Part shown: one piece after another, positions 43,527 through 52,729 of the stretch
Position numbering within the stretch: position 1 is the stretch's first letter
How the letters are laid out: each line of letters opens with the position of its first letter
The notes under the pieces: model-generated
What the model saw: the letters and a program-made list of their open reading frames with translations, nothing else
What the model was told of the DNA's origin: nothing
The model's database searches: none
Made by a program: the position numbers and the translations under genes
Assembly (NCBI GenBank): GCA_964354345.1
Contig: CAYGZL010000074.1
Location: forward strand, 45,113 to 109,112
DNA length: 64,000 nucleotides
Direction of reading: 5' to 3'
From: CAYGZL01 sp964354345
Lineage (GTDB): Bacteria > Chloroflexota > Anaerolineae > Anaerolineales > UBA4823

Positions 43527-45185
43527 TCAGCGAGGCTCTGCCTGGATAAAACTGCCTTGATTGGAGCATTGGCAAGCAGTGACCGTCTGTGTATTGCGAG
43601 TCAGGCTGCCCTGGTAAGCGGCATCCCCATTATGAGCCACCCAACCATCCAGGTTAAACGCCAGGACGCCATCTGCCGGGATCCACTCTCCATTATATTT
43701 ACGGGCGATATGGATGTGTGTACCCGTACTTGTGCCACCTTCGCAGGAGGGATGACCGATCGGATCACCCATCTTCACCACTGCCCTTAACGGCACCCGC
43801 CCATCACTGCCCACATGTAGATAGAAGATATTCCATCCGGTTCGCTCGTCCCCATCGCCATCCAGGTCGATATCAACCTCGCCATCACCCGAACGAACGA
43901 TAACGCCGTCCGCCACTGCGGTGGTCCATTCCTCTGTCTCCAGGCAGCCGCCCGCCACCGCGGGAGGCGCAAAATCCAGTGCCACAAAGGGCTGATCTTT
44001 GCCCCAACCAGTATGCGGCCCGCCTGTATAGGCCCAGGTGTTTCCTGGGGCAAAGGGCAGACTCAAATCCGGCTGCAACAAACTACCTGGAATATACGGC
44101 GGCAATCTACCAAGCTGCTCATCCTGCCAGGGATCTCCAAATAAATCTTGATACGCGCGCGCAAAGCCCACTTGAGAAATCGCAACCTGGTATTGTTCCA
44201 CCGGATACAAGCGATTGAAATAATTATGCAGACTTGCTGTAGCAGCATTGAGCCAGGGATCAAAACGTTCCAGGCGATCATCCGAACGCTCAATTGATAA
44301 TAATGTTCCTGCTCGATAGCGATAATAACCGTCATTGAGTAAATTTGCAGCCCAGTTCAATTGCATGAAAACCCCTTTATAATCCCAGGAAGCATATCCC
44401 AATGGATATTCCGCAAGTTCCGCAGCTATTACAGACTGCGATAATGCACCGGCCTGGTATTCAAGCAACGCCAGCAGCAGGCGGGGGCTGACACTATAAC
44501 GTAGAGCGACGTAATCCACTACCTCAGCCCCAGTCTGGTTCGCATTTGCTACATACTCATGATAACTCTTCAGCCAACCTGTATGGGCTGCGACAAACTG
44601 TGCAGTATCAAAACCCACCTGCGCCGGTCCGTTGATAAACAAACTATCTGGGATGATCTTATGCGGTGATCCCCAAAAGGGTAGATAATAAATGGGGATT
44701 TTCATCGGCATGCCCGGGGGCATCGTTGTGGCTGTAGCCGGTATAAACGAGTTAGCTTGAAGAATTTTTTCCACCGAAGTGTTGAACCGGGCTGCCAGGG
44801 CGGGCAAGGTATCGCCAGTCTGGGCCACATAATCCACCAACTCACCTGGTGAATAAAGCGGGCGGGTCGGATAAGGCGTTGGCGGTACGGCACTACTATT
44901 CCACACAGTATTCGACCCCGGGGTGTTTGTTCCATTGGGTCGAGTTCCGTCTGGCACCGTCAAGATAGGCTGTTGGATGGGATCCGCATTGACCGGAGAG
45001 CAAGCCCCCAATACTACGGTTAATACCAGCAGAGCGACTACACTGCTTGAGATGATTATCGGGACGAATCGCACGCGCCGGATAGGGTAAATTACACGGT
45101 AAAGGATCGCGCTGACCGTCCCAATAATTGGGTTAACACCAGTAGACCATCGCATTGCAGAAAAATACCTGCTCAACGCACCCAT
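43527..45185 (-). CDS. LysM/M23 peptidase lipoprotein, copy 3
   Basis: 552 aa. A long basic N-terminus leads to a hydrophobic segment ending in VLGAC (lipobox). LysM (about 110-165: YVAQTGDTLPALAARFNTSV). A lysozyme-like helical middle (about 190-370) with ALRYSVSPRLLLALLEYQ. C-terminal M23 domain with GGPHTGWG, ALDFAP (Asp), HPSCEGG, and HIHIARKYNGEWI (HxH zinc motif). The stop of the preceding gene overlaps its start (TAATG, 45185), which fixes the start. It is the third of three tandem paralogues. Confidence 0.82.
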   Translation of the reverse strand: MGALSRYFSAMRWSTGVNPIIGTVSAILYRVIYPIRRVRFVPIIISSSVVALLVLTVVLGACSPVNADPIQQPILTVPDGTRPNGTNTPGSNTVWNSSAVPPTPYPTRPLYSPGELVDYVAQTGDTLPALAARFNTSVEKILQANSFIPATATTMPPGMPMKIPIYYLPFWGSPHKIIPDSLFINGPAQVGFDTAQFVAAHTGWLKSYHEYVANANQTGAEVVDYVALRYSVSPRLLLALLEYQAGALSQSVIAAELAEYPLGYASWDYKGVFMQLNWAANLLNDGYYRYRAGTLLSIERSDDRLERFDPWLNAATASLHNYFNRLYPVEQYQVAISQVGFARAYQDLFGDPWQDEQLGRLPPYIPGSLLQPDLSLPFAPGNTWAYTGGPHTGWGKDQPFVALDFAPPAVAGGCLETEEWTTAVADGVIVRSGDGEVDIDLDGDGDERTGWNIFYLHVGSDGRVPLRAVVKMGDPIGHPSCEGGTSTGTHIHIARKYNGEWIPADGVLAFNLDGWVAHNGDAAYQGSLTRNTQTVTACQCSNQGSFIQAEPR

Positions 45186-46885
45186 TACGGATCAAGGTCG
45201 GTTCGGGTGATAAACGACTGCGCATTAGCGCACGTGCAAGCCACTATTGTAGTGATTAAGTCGCCATCTCCTGCTCGAGTCATCGTACCCTTATATGCGC
45301 CATCCCCGGCATGGGCGATCCATCCACCCAGGTTAAAAGGCAGCGCACCGCTGGCCGGGATCCATTCTCCATTATATTTTCTGGTCAGATGAACATGTGT
45401 ACCAGTGGATATTCCCCCTTCGCAAGAGGGATGACCCAATAGATCGCCAGCATCCACCCATTTGCCGATCGGCACCCGGGTAGCATTGGCGACATGCAAA
45501 TAAATAAGGGTCCATCCGGTTTGTTCGCGACCATCACCATCCAGATCAAGGACGATCAGACCTGTATCGGTGCGCACCACCAGACCCGCCGCAGCCGCCA
45601 GGACCCAGGCTTCGGATTCTTTGCAGCCTACTTCTGTGCCTCCTGGAGCAAAATCGAGGGCGGCATACGCGCCATCATGTTCCCAGGCGCCATGGGGTCC
45701 ACCGGTATAACTCCAACGCCAATTACGTTGAAAAGGCAAGATCAAGGCAGGCTGCGCTAAACCAGGCGGGAATAATGGCTCAACAAAATGAGCGCGTTCC
45801 CAGGCATTGCCAAACATCCGGGTATACAAAGCGAGATAGCCGTGCTCAGGATCCAATGTATCAGCCCACTGCTGCCCCTGGAAAAGTTGCGCAAAATAAT
45901 AATGCAGCGCAGCGCTGCCAGCATTCAATTCAGGCGCCAGGCGTGCGACCACTCCATCGGGAAACTCAATTTCGGTCAGGCGCCCCTCCCGGTAGGCATA
46001 ATAACCAATCGAGAGTTGATTCACTGTCCACACCAACTGGCGATAAAGCCCCTTATAATTGGGATCTACTTTACCCAATGGATAATCTTTCTGATCCTGG
46101 TTAGCTGGCTGGTCATACACCCAATTGCTGTGATACTCGATTAATGAAAGCAACAGGCGCGGGTTAATTGAGTTATCCAACGCCACACGCATCACGACTT
46201 CCGCGCCAGAAATAACGCCGGTATTCTTGAGCCACTCGAAGTAGGTACTGAGCTTGCCTCCAGCCTGCTTTACATAATTTTCAACATCAAAATCTACCGC
46301 AGAAGGTGAGAACACCACCTCGCTATCGGGTATTAAACGCTTGGGTGAAGTTGTGTTAGTCAATTTGCGGGGAATAATTAACAATTGACCCGGTGCGAGA
46401 AAGCCACTATCGACCAGTGGCTTGTCTGAGGTAATCTCCGTGGCTGTGACATCGAAGCGAACTGTCAGTGCATGTAATGTATCGGCAGCCTGTACTTCAT
46501 ACAGAATCGGCGGTGCTGAGCTGTTCCCTAAGGACCTGTTCCCAGCGACGGGTGTGGCAGTGGTCGCCAGGCTACCCGCCGGTTCCGCGACAGGAGCCAG
46601 GGTCGGGTTGTCTTGATTTGGAGTAGCGGTAACCCTGACCCGCGTCGCTTCAGGTTCCTGATTTTGGCCAATCGCCGCGCCAGGCTGAGCCTCCTGGTTG
46701 CCTGCTGCAACCAGTGTTTCATCCAAATCGACCTGAGAGCCTGGATTCTGGATAGCACTTTCCGGAGACACCCCACTCAAGAGAGCAGCGCTGCTTGGTG
46801 GTATCCAATACTGGGGCGTTGCGCATGCTGCGATCAATATCGCCGAGATTAATATCCCAAGCAACGAACGTGTATTACGATACAT
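45185..46885 (-). CDS. LysM/M23 peptidase lipoprotein, copy 2
   Basis: 566 aa from the chosen start. MYRNTRSLLGILISAILIAAC is a lipoprotein signal, so ATG 46885 is preferred over the frame opening at 46945. A TATTAA lies 7 nt before it, a weak leaderless-type box. LysM (about 130-175: YEVQAADTLHALTVRFDVTA), lysozyme-like middle with ALDNSINPRLLLSLIEYH, and M23 with GGPHGAWE, ALDFAP and HVHLTRKYNGEWI. The catalytic HxH is intact. Confidence 0.82.
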   Translation of the reverse strand: MYRNTRSLLGILISAILIAACATPQYWIPPSSAALLSGVSPESAIQNPGSQVDLDETLVAAGNQEAQPGAAIGQNQEPEATRVRVTATPNQDNPTLAPVAEPAGSLATTATPVAGNRSLGNSSAPPILYEVQAADTLHALTVRFDVTATEITSDKPLVDSGFLAPGQLLIIPRKLTNTTSPKRLIPDSEVVFSPSAVDFDVENYVKQAGGKLSTYFEWLKNTGVISGAEVVMRVALDNSINPRLLLSLIEYHSNWVYDQPANQDQKDYPLGKVDPNYKGLYRQLVWTVNQLSIGYYAYREGRLTEIEFPDGVVARLAPELNAGSAALHYYFAQLFQGQQWADTLDPEHGYLALYTRMFGNAWERAHFVEPLFPPGLAQPALILPFQRNWRWSYTGGPHGAWEHDGAYAALDFAPGGTEVGCKESEAWVLAAAAGLVVRTDTGLIVLDLDGDGREQTGWTLIYLHVANATRVPIGKWVDAGDLLGHPSCEGGISTGTHVHLTRKYNGEWIPASGALPFNLGGWIAHAGDGAYKGTMTRAGDGDLITTIVACTCANAQSFITRTDLDP

Positions 46886-46907
46886 TTTTCGGTTAATAAT
46901 TACGGTA

Positions 46908-48470
46908 TTACCTCTTAATACTATTGAACGATTCACGACCTTCATAAGCTTCGATGATTGTACTCCCGCGGGTTAAGAAACCATCATACATATTCCCATC
47001 CCCGGAGGAAATCCAACCCTCCATGTTAAAAGGAAGGTTCTGGTCTGCAGCGATCCATTCGCCATTGTATTTGCGCGCTATATGAACATGCGTGCCATTC
47101 GACACGCCGCCTTCGCAGGAGGGGTGTCCGATCCGCTCCCCCGCTTTCAGGCGCGTCCCAGCCAGCACACGCCCCTGTGGTTCGATGTGCATATACAGCA
47201 CATTCCACCCTGTCTGCTCAAGCCCATCGCTGTCCAAATCCTGTATGACCGCGCCCTGGTCAGCGCGCACGATGACGCCATCTGCGACCGCAACCACCCA
47301 TTCATCGCTCTTGACGCAACCCAAGGCATCGCCGGGGGGTGCAAAATCCAACCCGGCCCAGGCGGAACCATCTCCCCAGCCACCGTGAGGACCGCCGGTA
47401 AATGACCAATCCTTCCCCTTCTCAAATGGCAACTGCAGGACAGGCTGTTTTAAAGAAGATGGGCTCAATGGTTCCACAGACGAATCGAATGGAGAACCAA
47501 AAAATGCCTGATACGTTGCAAACAGTCCAGTTCTCTCAACCGCTTTGAGCCAGGTTGTGCGATCATCCAGTTGGGCGAAGAAATGTTGAACAGCAGCCGT
47601 CCCAGCGTTAATCGTCGGAGCAATCGGCACCACATTGCCATCCAACAGGAGCCAGGCTGCCACGCCGTTGACCCGCCAGAGATAATAGCCGCGGTTCAAG
47701 TTATCTGCCGTCCAGGTAAGCTGTAAATATAGACCTTTGCGCTTCACATTGGATAGACCGAGTGGATACTTTAGGGCAAGCTCGTCGGGATTGGCCTGCG
47801 TGACCCAGCCTCCCTGATATTCTACCAGCGTCAGCAACAAGCGCGGATTTACCGAATAATCCTGGGCAACCCGCTGGATGATCTGGGCACCGCTCAGCAT
47901 GCGCCCATCCACTTCCTCCTGAAAATTAACCAGGTAACCGCCCTGGCTTTGCACAAACTGCGTCACGTTGAAAGTGATGCTGGTTGGCCCGTAAACCAGC
48001 TCCGAATCCGGGATAACCTTAAAAGACGGCCCTCGGGCTTGTTCTGAGGGAAGCGGAATGGTAATTAGCTGGCCAACTTCCACATGATCCTGGTTGGGCA
48101 GCTGGTTGGCCTGAACCAACTGTTCCAGGGTGACGCTATACCGTTGTCCAATCTTTCCCAGCGTATCGCCCGCCTTGACTACATACTGTTCGACATTGGT
48201 ACGCGGCGTTGGCATAGCATGAGGCGCATCCGGCGTGGGTGTCGCCGCCTGGCTGGCCAGCTGGCGGGTGGGCTGAACGCCTTTTGAGAGCAATTCTGAC
48301 CGCTGGCGAGTCTCACTTGGAGCTACCGTCGCGGTGGCCATCCCGGACACTTTCCAACCTGGCGCTGAATCATCCTGTAACAGGCTTACACCGACCAGAA
48401 TCACCCCAAACAGCAATACAAAAGCCAGCACCGCCAGTCCGAAATTGGGTCGAACAGATTGTCTTTCCAT
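46908..48470 (-). CDS. LysM/M23 peptidase, copy 1, membrane anchored
   Basis: 520 aa. A single N-terminal membrane helix (about 10-30) without a lipobox. LysM (about 95-138: YVVKAGDTLGKIGQRYSVTL), lysozyme-like middle with VAQDYSVNPRLLLTLVEYQ, and C-terminal M23 with GGPHGGWG, GLDFAP, HPSCEGG and HVHIARKYNGEWI. The three copies share the same domain order and the same ending (FNxxGWxxxxGDxxYxGxLTR), showing tandem duplication. Likely role: peptidoglycan cleavage or binding outside the membrane. Confidence 0.84.
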   Translation of the reverse strand: MERQSVRPNFGLAVLAFVLLFGVILVGVSLLQDDSAPGWKVSGMATATVAPSETRQRSELLSKGVQPTRQLASQAATPTPDAPHAMPTPRTNVEQYVVKAGDTLGKIGQRYSVTLEQLVQANQLPNQDHVEVGQLITIPLPSEQARGPSFKVIPDSELVYGPTSITFNVTQFVQSQGGYLVNFQEEVDGRMLSGAQIIQRVAQDYSVNPRLLLTLVEYQGGWVTQANPDELALKYPLGLSNVKRKGLYLQLTWTADNLNRGYYLWRVNGVAAWLLLDGNVVPIAPTINAGTAAVQHFFAQLDDRTTWLKAVERTGLFATYQAFFGSPFDSSVEPLSPSSLKQPVLQLPFEKGKDWSFTGGPHGGWGDGSAWAGLDFAPPGDALGCVKSDEWVVAVADGVIVRADQGAVIQDLDSDGLEQTGWNVLYMHIEPQGRVLAGTRLKAGERIGHPSCEGGVSNGTHVHIARKYNGEWIAADQNLPFNMEGWISSGDGNMYDGFLTRGSTIIEAYEGRESFNSIKR

Positions 48471-48631
48471 TTTGCTAACTGATAATATTCAAACCTACAA
48501 ACCTAATAACCTTCAAACTCACTCGATTATACCTGACAGAATAGCCAAAGATCCGCTCAAGTGCCTGCTTCTCCTCATCGTTCAATGATGTAACGCGCTT
48601 TTGCGCGTTTCGTACCGATGTCGCCATCCTC

Positions 48632-48852
48632 TCAATAAGGCCAGATCGGTTGAGCGCCATCCATGTCTGTGAACCCATATTCACGGCAAGTCTACCCGAT
48701 ACCAGAGCCTGTCCACTTTTCCGCATAACCTTCTTATCACATGCCAGCGCAACCACTGCTTTACCAAACATACAAGCAATGCCACGTCCTGCTCCGCGAG
48801 TTGCGCCAGCGACCAAAGCAACCTTGTCTTTCAGTTTGCCTTTGAATTCCAT
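48632..48852 (-). pseudogene. Short-chain dehydrogenase remnant
   Basis: The start FKGKLKDKVALVAGATRGAG has the SDR TGxxxGxG cofactor motif. After about 29 residues it jumps to the SDR C-terminal end (KKVMRKSGQALVSGRLA), so about 200 residues including the YxxxK site are missing. A single-base frameshift then sends the frame astray, while the next frame reads REYGFTDMDGAQPIWPY and stops at 48632-48634, exactly as in intact SDRs. It is a decayed gene. Confidence 0.75.
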
Positions 48853-48968
48853 GTCATTTCCTCTACTTTTAAACTTCGCCTAATGGCGAGCGTTACCCGT
48901 TATCGGTTGGCTTATTTTGTTCGATAGATATCCTTTGGTTTGCACCAATACATCGGTATATGGCTGCA

Positions 48969-49136
48969 CTACACCACATCCTGAAGACGAGAAGATAACC
49001 AGGCTCGGATGACCGGGATGTGATCAAGACAATAAGGCAGCCAGGCTTCTCGAACTATAGCATGATGTGCTTCAAGCCAGGCTCGCCACTCGGTTGAGTT
49101 GGTGAAGACCTGGTATCTCTCTGCACCATACGTCAT
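48969..49136 (-). pseudogene. YdeI/OmpD-associated-like N-terminal fragment
   Basis: 55 aa from ATG 49136 (the ATGA overlap with the upstream gene's stop). VFTNSTEWRAWLEAHHAIVREAWL resembles the start of YdeI-type proteins, which are about 190 aa; the rest is missing. It may be a broken gene or a small coupled ORF. Confidence 0.4.
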
Positions 49137-50107
49137 GCCAAAGTCTCCAATCTTGCGATAATGCGCCACGCCAGTAAGGTTAGCCAGCGAGATGGCGTTC
49201 TCTTCTGCCCGAACTCCCAATCCTTCCACGCTGTCCAAATCGACTCAAGGGAAAAGCTTCCTTGCTGATCCACCTTGCTTTTCAATATCTCGAGCATGTC
49301 GAGTAATCGAGTATCATTCTTGAGCCAGGAGAACCGGGACAGGACATCGAGCACGTGCATCAGGTCATACCACACAAATGGAACCTTGAGTTTGCGAAAA
49401 TCTATACCCATGTAGAACATGTACGGGTGTTGTGTGATGCTCTCGCTCCAAAGGGTGAGCAGTGTATCTGCCCCTATGTGGCACGCAGGGCTATCGCGCA
49501 ATTCTTCAATTTCCGACAGTGCCTTGAGCATGGCCAGGTTCGCAAACGGGCAAGGATCATCTTTACGACCAGGCCCACGGAATTTGCCCAGTTCCTTCGA
49601 GACAGCGCAGGGCCAACCGTTGTCGCGTAATAATCCAGCCAGGTAAGCCACAGCCAACTTTACCCCCGGTTCATCTTTTAGGCCAAATTTGACGAGGGCA
49701 TAAACGATCAACGGGGCATCGCATAAAGCCCACGCCCATTGATCAAGGCCCGTTCCCCCATAATGTACAGGGATGTTCATGGGGAGTTGGAAAGGTCCTT
49801 CGACCGATTGATGCGCCAGGATGCGGGTAATGATGGTGTCCATGCCGGGATCCTCGATTTTAAGTCCCAGATCGGCGATGAATGTTAATTTGTGAAATGG
49901 TTGGCTGGCACTCTTATGGCTTGATATGACTGTACCAGGCCAAGAAGATAGTTCTTTTATCAGGTTGCGCACCTGAGGGTTCACTATCATTGCCTTTCGG
50001 GCAGACTTGACCAGAGGTTCTTGCTCGGATTGCCCGAGCAAATCAAGTCTTGTGCGATATTCAATCCACGACTCTCCTTCAAGCAGCCAGGCGATCGGAG
50101 CATTCAT
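49133..50107 (-). CDS. Prenyltransferase-fold (alpha/alpha toroid) protein, unknown
   Basis: 324 aa from ATG 50107, which has AAGGA 8 nt upstream; the frame also opens at 50116. Repeated helical units (GLDQWAWALCDAPLIVYAL, VKLAVAYLAGLLRDNGWPC) give the look of squalene-cyclase/prenyltransferase-like toroids. A Cys pair DDPCPFANL occurs near 190. No catalytic DxDD motif is seen, so it is not a cyclase. Function unknown. Confidence 0.6.
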   Translation of the reverse strand: MNAPIAWLLEGESWIEYRTRLDLLGQSEQEPLVKSARKAMIVNPQVRNLIKELSSWPGTVISSHKSASQPFHKLTFIADLGLKIEDPGMDTIITRILAHQSVEGPFQLPMNIPVHYGGTGLDQWAWALCDAPLIVYALVKFGLKDEPGVKLAVAYLAGLLRDNGWPCAVSKELGKFRGPGRKDDPCPFANLAMLKALSEIEELRDSPACHIGADTLLTLWSESITQHPYMFYMGIDFRKLKVPFVWYDLMHVLDVLSRFSWLKNDTRLLDMLEILKSKVDQQGSFSLESIWTAWKDWEFGQKRTPSRWLTLLAWRIIARLETLA

Positions 50108-50152
50108 GATCATCATCCTTTTTCATAGTTTGGTTCTACCCATCTCCAATGT

Positions 50153-50917
50153 TCAACTCGCTTTCCGTTGGTGATAATGTTCCAGGTATGGAGAACCCCA
50201 CCATAAGTACAATGGAACAAGAAAGAGTAAAGCGGTGCCCAACCACATCAGCGCCGGGTTAGCGATGGATATATTTTCTAAATCAAGAATCTCTGTATTC
50301 GATCCGGATAGCAGCCAGACAGTTTCCAGATCCCACAAGCCGTGCAGCACGATCAAGCCCACGATGCCGCCGCTTCGCCAGCGTATGAGCGCGAAAAGCA
50401 GGCCGATCAGCAAGGTCGCGAATCCAACGAACGGTCCTTGACCAAAAATGTGCCACGATAGGAAGCCGATGCTCGAACCCCAAATTGCCCAGCGCGCGCC
50501 TCGCCAGTCTTCCAACAGGCGAAAGATCAGACCGCGAAACAACAATTCCTCCACCAGGCCAACCAGTCCGAAATAATAAATCAGGTCTCCCATCACTCGC
50601 AGCCAGTTGAGTTGAGCTGGCCTTACGCTCCAATGGATCGAGAGAACGATCATCAGCCGTGCGATCAAAATAACCAACCCACAGGCCAGTGTCAACGAGA
50701 CCCCTTTGCGATTGAGGCCCAGCTGGCTCCAATTCCAGCGCCGCAGTCCGATATAGAGCGTTCCAACCAGGATATACACATAGGCAATGACCTGGAAAAT
50801 ATCGTTTTGCACACCTTGCAGGTTGGGCCACATCCAAAGGAAAGCCGGGACTGCCGGCAAGAACAGGATGCCAACTTCCAACAATGCAGACAGGCTGGGG
50901 TGGTAGCGGCTGTTCAT
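50153..50917 (-). CDS. CPBP-family intramembrane metalloprotease
   Basis: 254 aa, about seven to eight membrane helices. CPBP/Rce1 motifs are present: GLVEELLFRG (EExxxR), FLSWHIFGQGP (His in the second motif) and VLHGLWD (third motif). These proteases act inside the membrane, often linked to bacteriocin immunity or protein processing. Its ATG overlaps the DinB gene's stop by ATGA (50914-50917). Confidence 0.87.
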   Translation of the reverse strand: MNSRYHPSLSALLEVGILFLPAVPAFLWMWPNLQGVQNDIFQVIAYVYILVGTLYIGLRRWNWSQLGLNRKGVSLTLACGLVILIARLMIVLSIHWSVRPAQLNWLRVMGDLIYYFGLVGLVEELLFRGLIFRLLEDWRGARWAIWGSSIGFLSWHIFGQGPFVGFATLLIGLLFALIRWRSGGIVGLIVLHGLWDLETVWLLSGSNTEILDLENISIANPALMWLGTALLFLVPLYLWWGSPYLEHYHQRKAS

Positions 50918-51636
50918 GGTTGCATGTGGCTTTTCTGCGAGTATTGCTCCAGGATTTCCAGGATGTGATGCGTATGCTCGCGCTCATGCTCCAGATAACG
51001 GCGGAACACCTTGCGCGCCGACCAGAGCTCCCCGGATTGGTCTGCAACCACCTGGCTGCACTCGGCTTCGCTGAGTCCTGCCAGGCGTTCTAAAGCCAGG
51101 GCGCGCACCGCTTCAAGCCGCCCCCAGATCGATGGGTTGGGCTTGAACTTAGGCAGGTTGGTATGGTCAAGAATGCGAGTCAGGTACCAGCGTTCAGCCG
51201 CGGCAACATGGCGTAGCACATCCTGGATCGACCAGGAAGCCGGCGCGGGCTGCCGATCCAGGATTGGGTCGGCTAAGGGGCGCGTCATTTCCAATAGCTC
51301 TATCCGTGAGCAGGCAATGAGATCCAGGAATGGCGGAATTTCCTCGACCAGGACCGGTTGGCGTTCTGATTCAAAGAAGCCAACCAAATTGCCTTCGCGG
51401 GCAGTGGAGGGGTGCTGCTGCGCCAGGCGAGGAAGGATGGGCTCGCTGGCTGGAGGCGCGGGTTTGGCATACTTGCGCAGCCAGGCCAGGTGCCAGATGA
51501 TGGCTCCAGCTGCATGCCCCATCGCTTCCTCCGGGCTGTTGGCCAGCCAGTTGCAGCCCGGCCAGGCAGGGACATGAGCATGCGTGCGACCGGTACGTAT
51601 AACTTGGAAATAAATATCAAAGATCACGGTGTTCAA
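50914..51636 (-). CDS. DinB-like protein with HicB-like N-terminus
   Basis: 240 aa. N-terminal 60 residues resemble HicB (AHVPAWPGCNWLANSPEEAM). The DinB/YfiT-like four-helix domain follows (about 95-235), with metal-site His in LRHVAAAERW and HEREHTHHILEIL. DinB-like proteins are thiol-dependent or hydrolytic metal enzymes. The first codon is TTG; a GTG at 51627 is also possible, and no ribosome binding site is clear, so the start is uncertain. Confidence 0.75.
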   Translation of the reverse strand: MNTVIFDIYFQVIRTGRTHAHVPAWPGCNWLANSPEEAMGHAAGAIIWHLAWLRKYAKPAPPASEPILPRLAQQHPSTAREGNLVGFFESERQPVLVEEIPPFLDLIACSRIELLEMTRPLADPILDRQPAPASWSIQDVLRHVAAAERWYLTRILDHTNLPKFKPNPSIWGRLEAVRALALERLAGLSEAECSQVVADQSGELWSARKVFRRYLEHEREHTHHILEILEQYSQKSHMQP

Positions 51637-52111
51637 GGTAATAAATCCAGGTCATTCATGCGCCACCAGCGGTTTGAAAGTAAGATGATCTATTACGAAC
51701 ATAGCCAGAGTCACAATTCATTTCTCCAATACCCAGAGAGTGACCTGATCCAGGAAAGATTGGATTGCGATAACAGGCTTCATGCTTTAATTATTGCGTA
51801 AGAAGAAGCAATACCAATACTAGAAAGAAGCTCACTGATGCACTTATTATCGCCCCTCCATATCTTCCTATGACCTGACCTAAGAAATAGCCGATTATGG
51901 CGCCAAGTAACAGACAGGGCAATGTAAAATGGTTGGCTGTGATTTTTTTGACTCAACAGCTTATGGACCTCTGCGGCTCAATCCCATAAATATTTAAGCA
52001 TTAGGCTTTAATAGGTTAAATTAAGATGAGTATATCAATGAGTATAGTATAATATGAAACCCAATCCGCTCTCTGATCTCGAGGGGCAATTCCCGCCATT
52101 CTCATAGCCTC
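51637..52111. other. 475-bp gap with only a possible tiny gene
   Basis: AT-rich and without a clear gene apart from the two-helix frame at 51791-51922 (minus). TATAAT at 52048-52053 is a possible -10 for tsaC, with a predicted 50-nt leader; a 17-codon ORF (MKPNPLSDLEGQFPPFS) starts directly at 52054 but would be too early to be transcribed in full. Confidence 0.4.
51791..51922 (-). CDS. Possible tiny two-helix membrane protein or remnant
   Basis: An open frame from a TGA at 51953 to TAA 51791 reads PCLLLGAIIGYFLGQVIGRY, then a second hydrophobic run AIISASVSFFLVLVLLLLTQ. There is no ATG or GTG; the first start is TTG 51922, and there is no ribosome binding site. The hydrophobic pattern is too regular for chance, so this is a small protein with an unusual start or a decayed gene end. 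Confidence 0.35.
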   Translation of the reverse strand: MPCLLLGAIIGYFLGQVIGRYGGAIISASVSFFLVLVLLLLTQ

Positions 52112-52729
52112 ATGCATACTGTAATCTTGCCTGCCAACCTGCCAGAGGCGCTTCTTCAGGCGCAGTCTTTGCTACTGCAGGGTCAACTGGTGGCGTTCCC
52201 AACTGATACGGTCTACGGGCTGGCAGCCGCGCTCCATAATCAGCACGCCATCGAGCAGCTCTACCTCGTCAAAGGACGAGAGAGCACCAAAGCCATTGCA
52301 GTGCTGCTGGGTAATCCGGCAGATTTGGACCAGGTGACTTCTGAGGTGAGTCCCGCAGCTCGGCGGTTAGCCAGGCGCTTCTGGCCCGGTGCGCTGACCC
52401 TGGTGGTGCCGCGCCATCCGGGACTGCCTGAGATCCTCTCGCCTCTACCTACAATCGGTGTGCGCATGCCGGACCATCCGGTTGCGCTGGCGTTGCTGAA
52501 CGCCACCGGACCTTTGGCAGTTACCTCGGCCAACCTCTCCGGCCTCCCCAGCGCGGTGACGGCTGAGCAGGTGCAAACGCAGCTCGGTGGTCTGATTCCA
52601 CTCATCCTGGATGGGGGTCGCACCCCAGGTGGGCAGCCCTCCACTGTGGTGGACTGTACTGGAGCCGAAATCAAAATAATCCGCGCCGGCCCATTATCCT
52701 TATCAGATCTACGCGCTGCCCTTGACTGA
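52112..52729 (+). CDS. L-threonylcarbamoyladenylate synthase (TsaC/Sua5 family)
   Basis: 205 aa, YrdC domain over the whole protein. Motifs: GQLVAFPTDTVYGLAAAL, LVKGRESTKAIAVLL, RRFWPGALTLVV, IGVRMPDHP and AVTSANLSG. It makes threonylcarbamoyl-AMP from Thr, bicarbonate and ATP for t6A37 in tRNA. It has no Sua5 C-terminal domain, so it is of the TsaC type. It overlaps ppgK tail to tail by 21 bp. Confidence 0.9.
   Translation: MHTVILPANLPEALLQAQSLLLQGQLVAFPTDTVYGLAAALHNQHAIEQLYLVKGRESTKAIAVLLGNPADLDQVTSEVSPAARRLARRFWPGALTLVVPRHPGLPEILSPLPTIGVRMPDHPVALALLNATGPLAVTSANLSGLPSAVTAEQVQTQLGGLIPLILDGGRTPGGQPSTVVDCTGAEIKIIRAGPLSLSDLRAALD

Noticed and set aside
43488..43790. 100-codon plus-strand ORF over the end of the M23 gene
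   Set aside because: Antisense to the HxH-containing end of an intact M23 domain.
48475..48852. Single 125-aa protein in this frame
   Set aside because: It joins the SDR start and end with an out-of-frame tail; the real remnant ends at 48632 in the shifted frame.
50283..51047. 254-codon ORF on the minus strand
   Set aside because: Overlaps the CPBP and DinB genes in another frame; no fold or motif visible.
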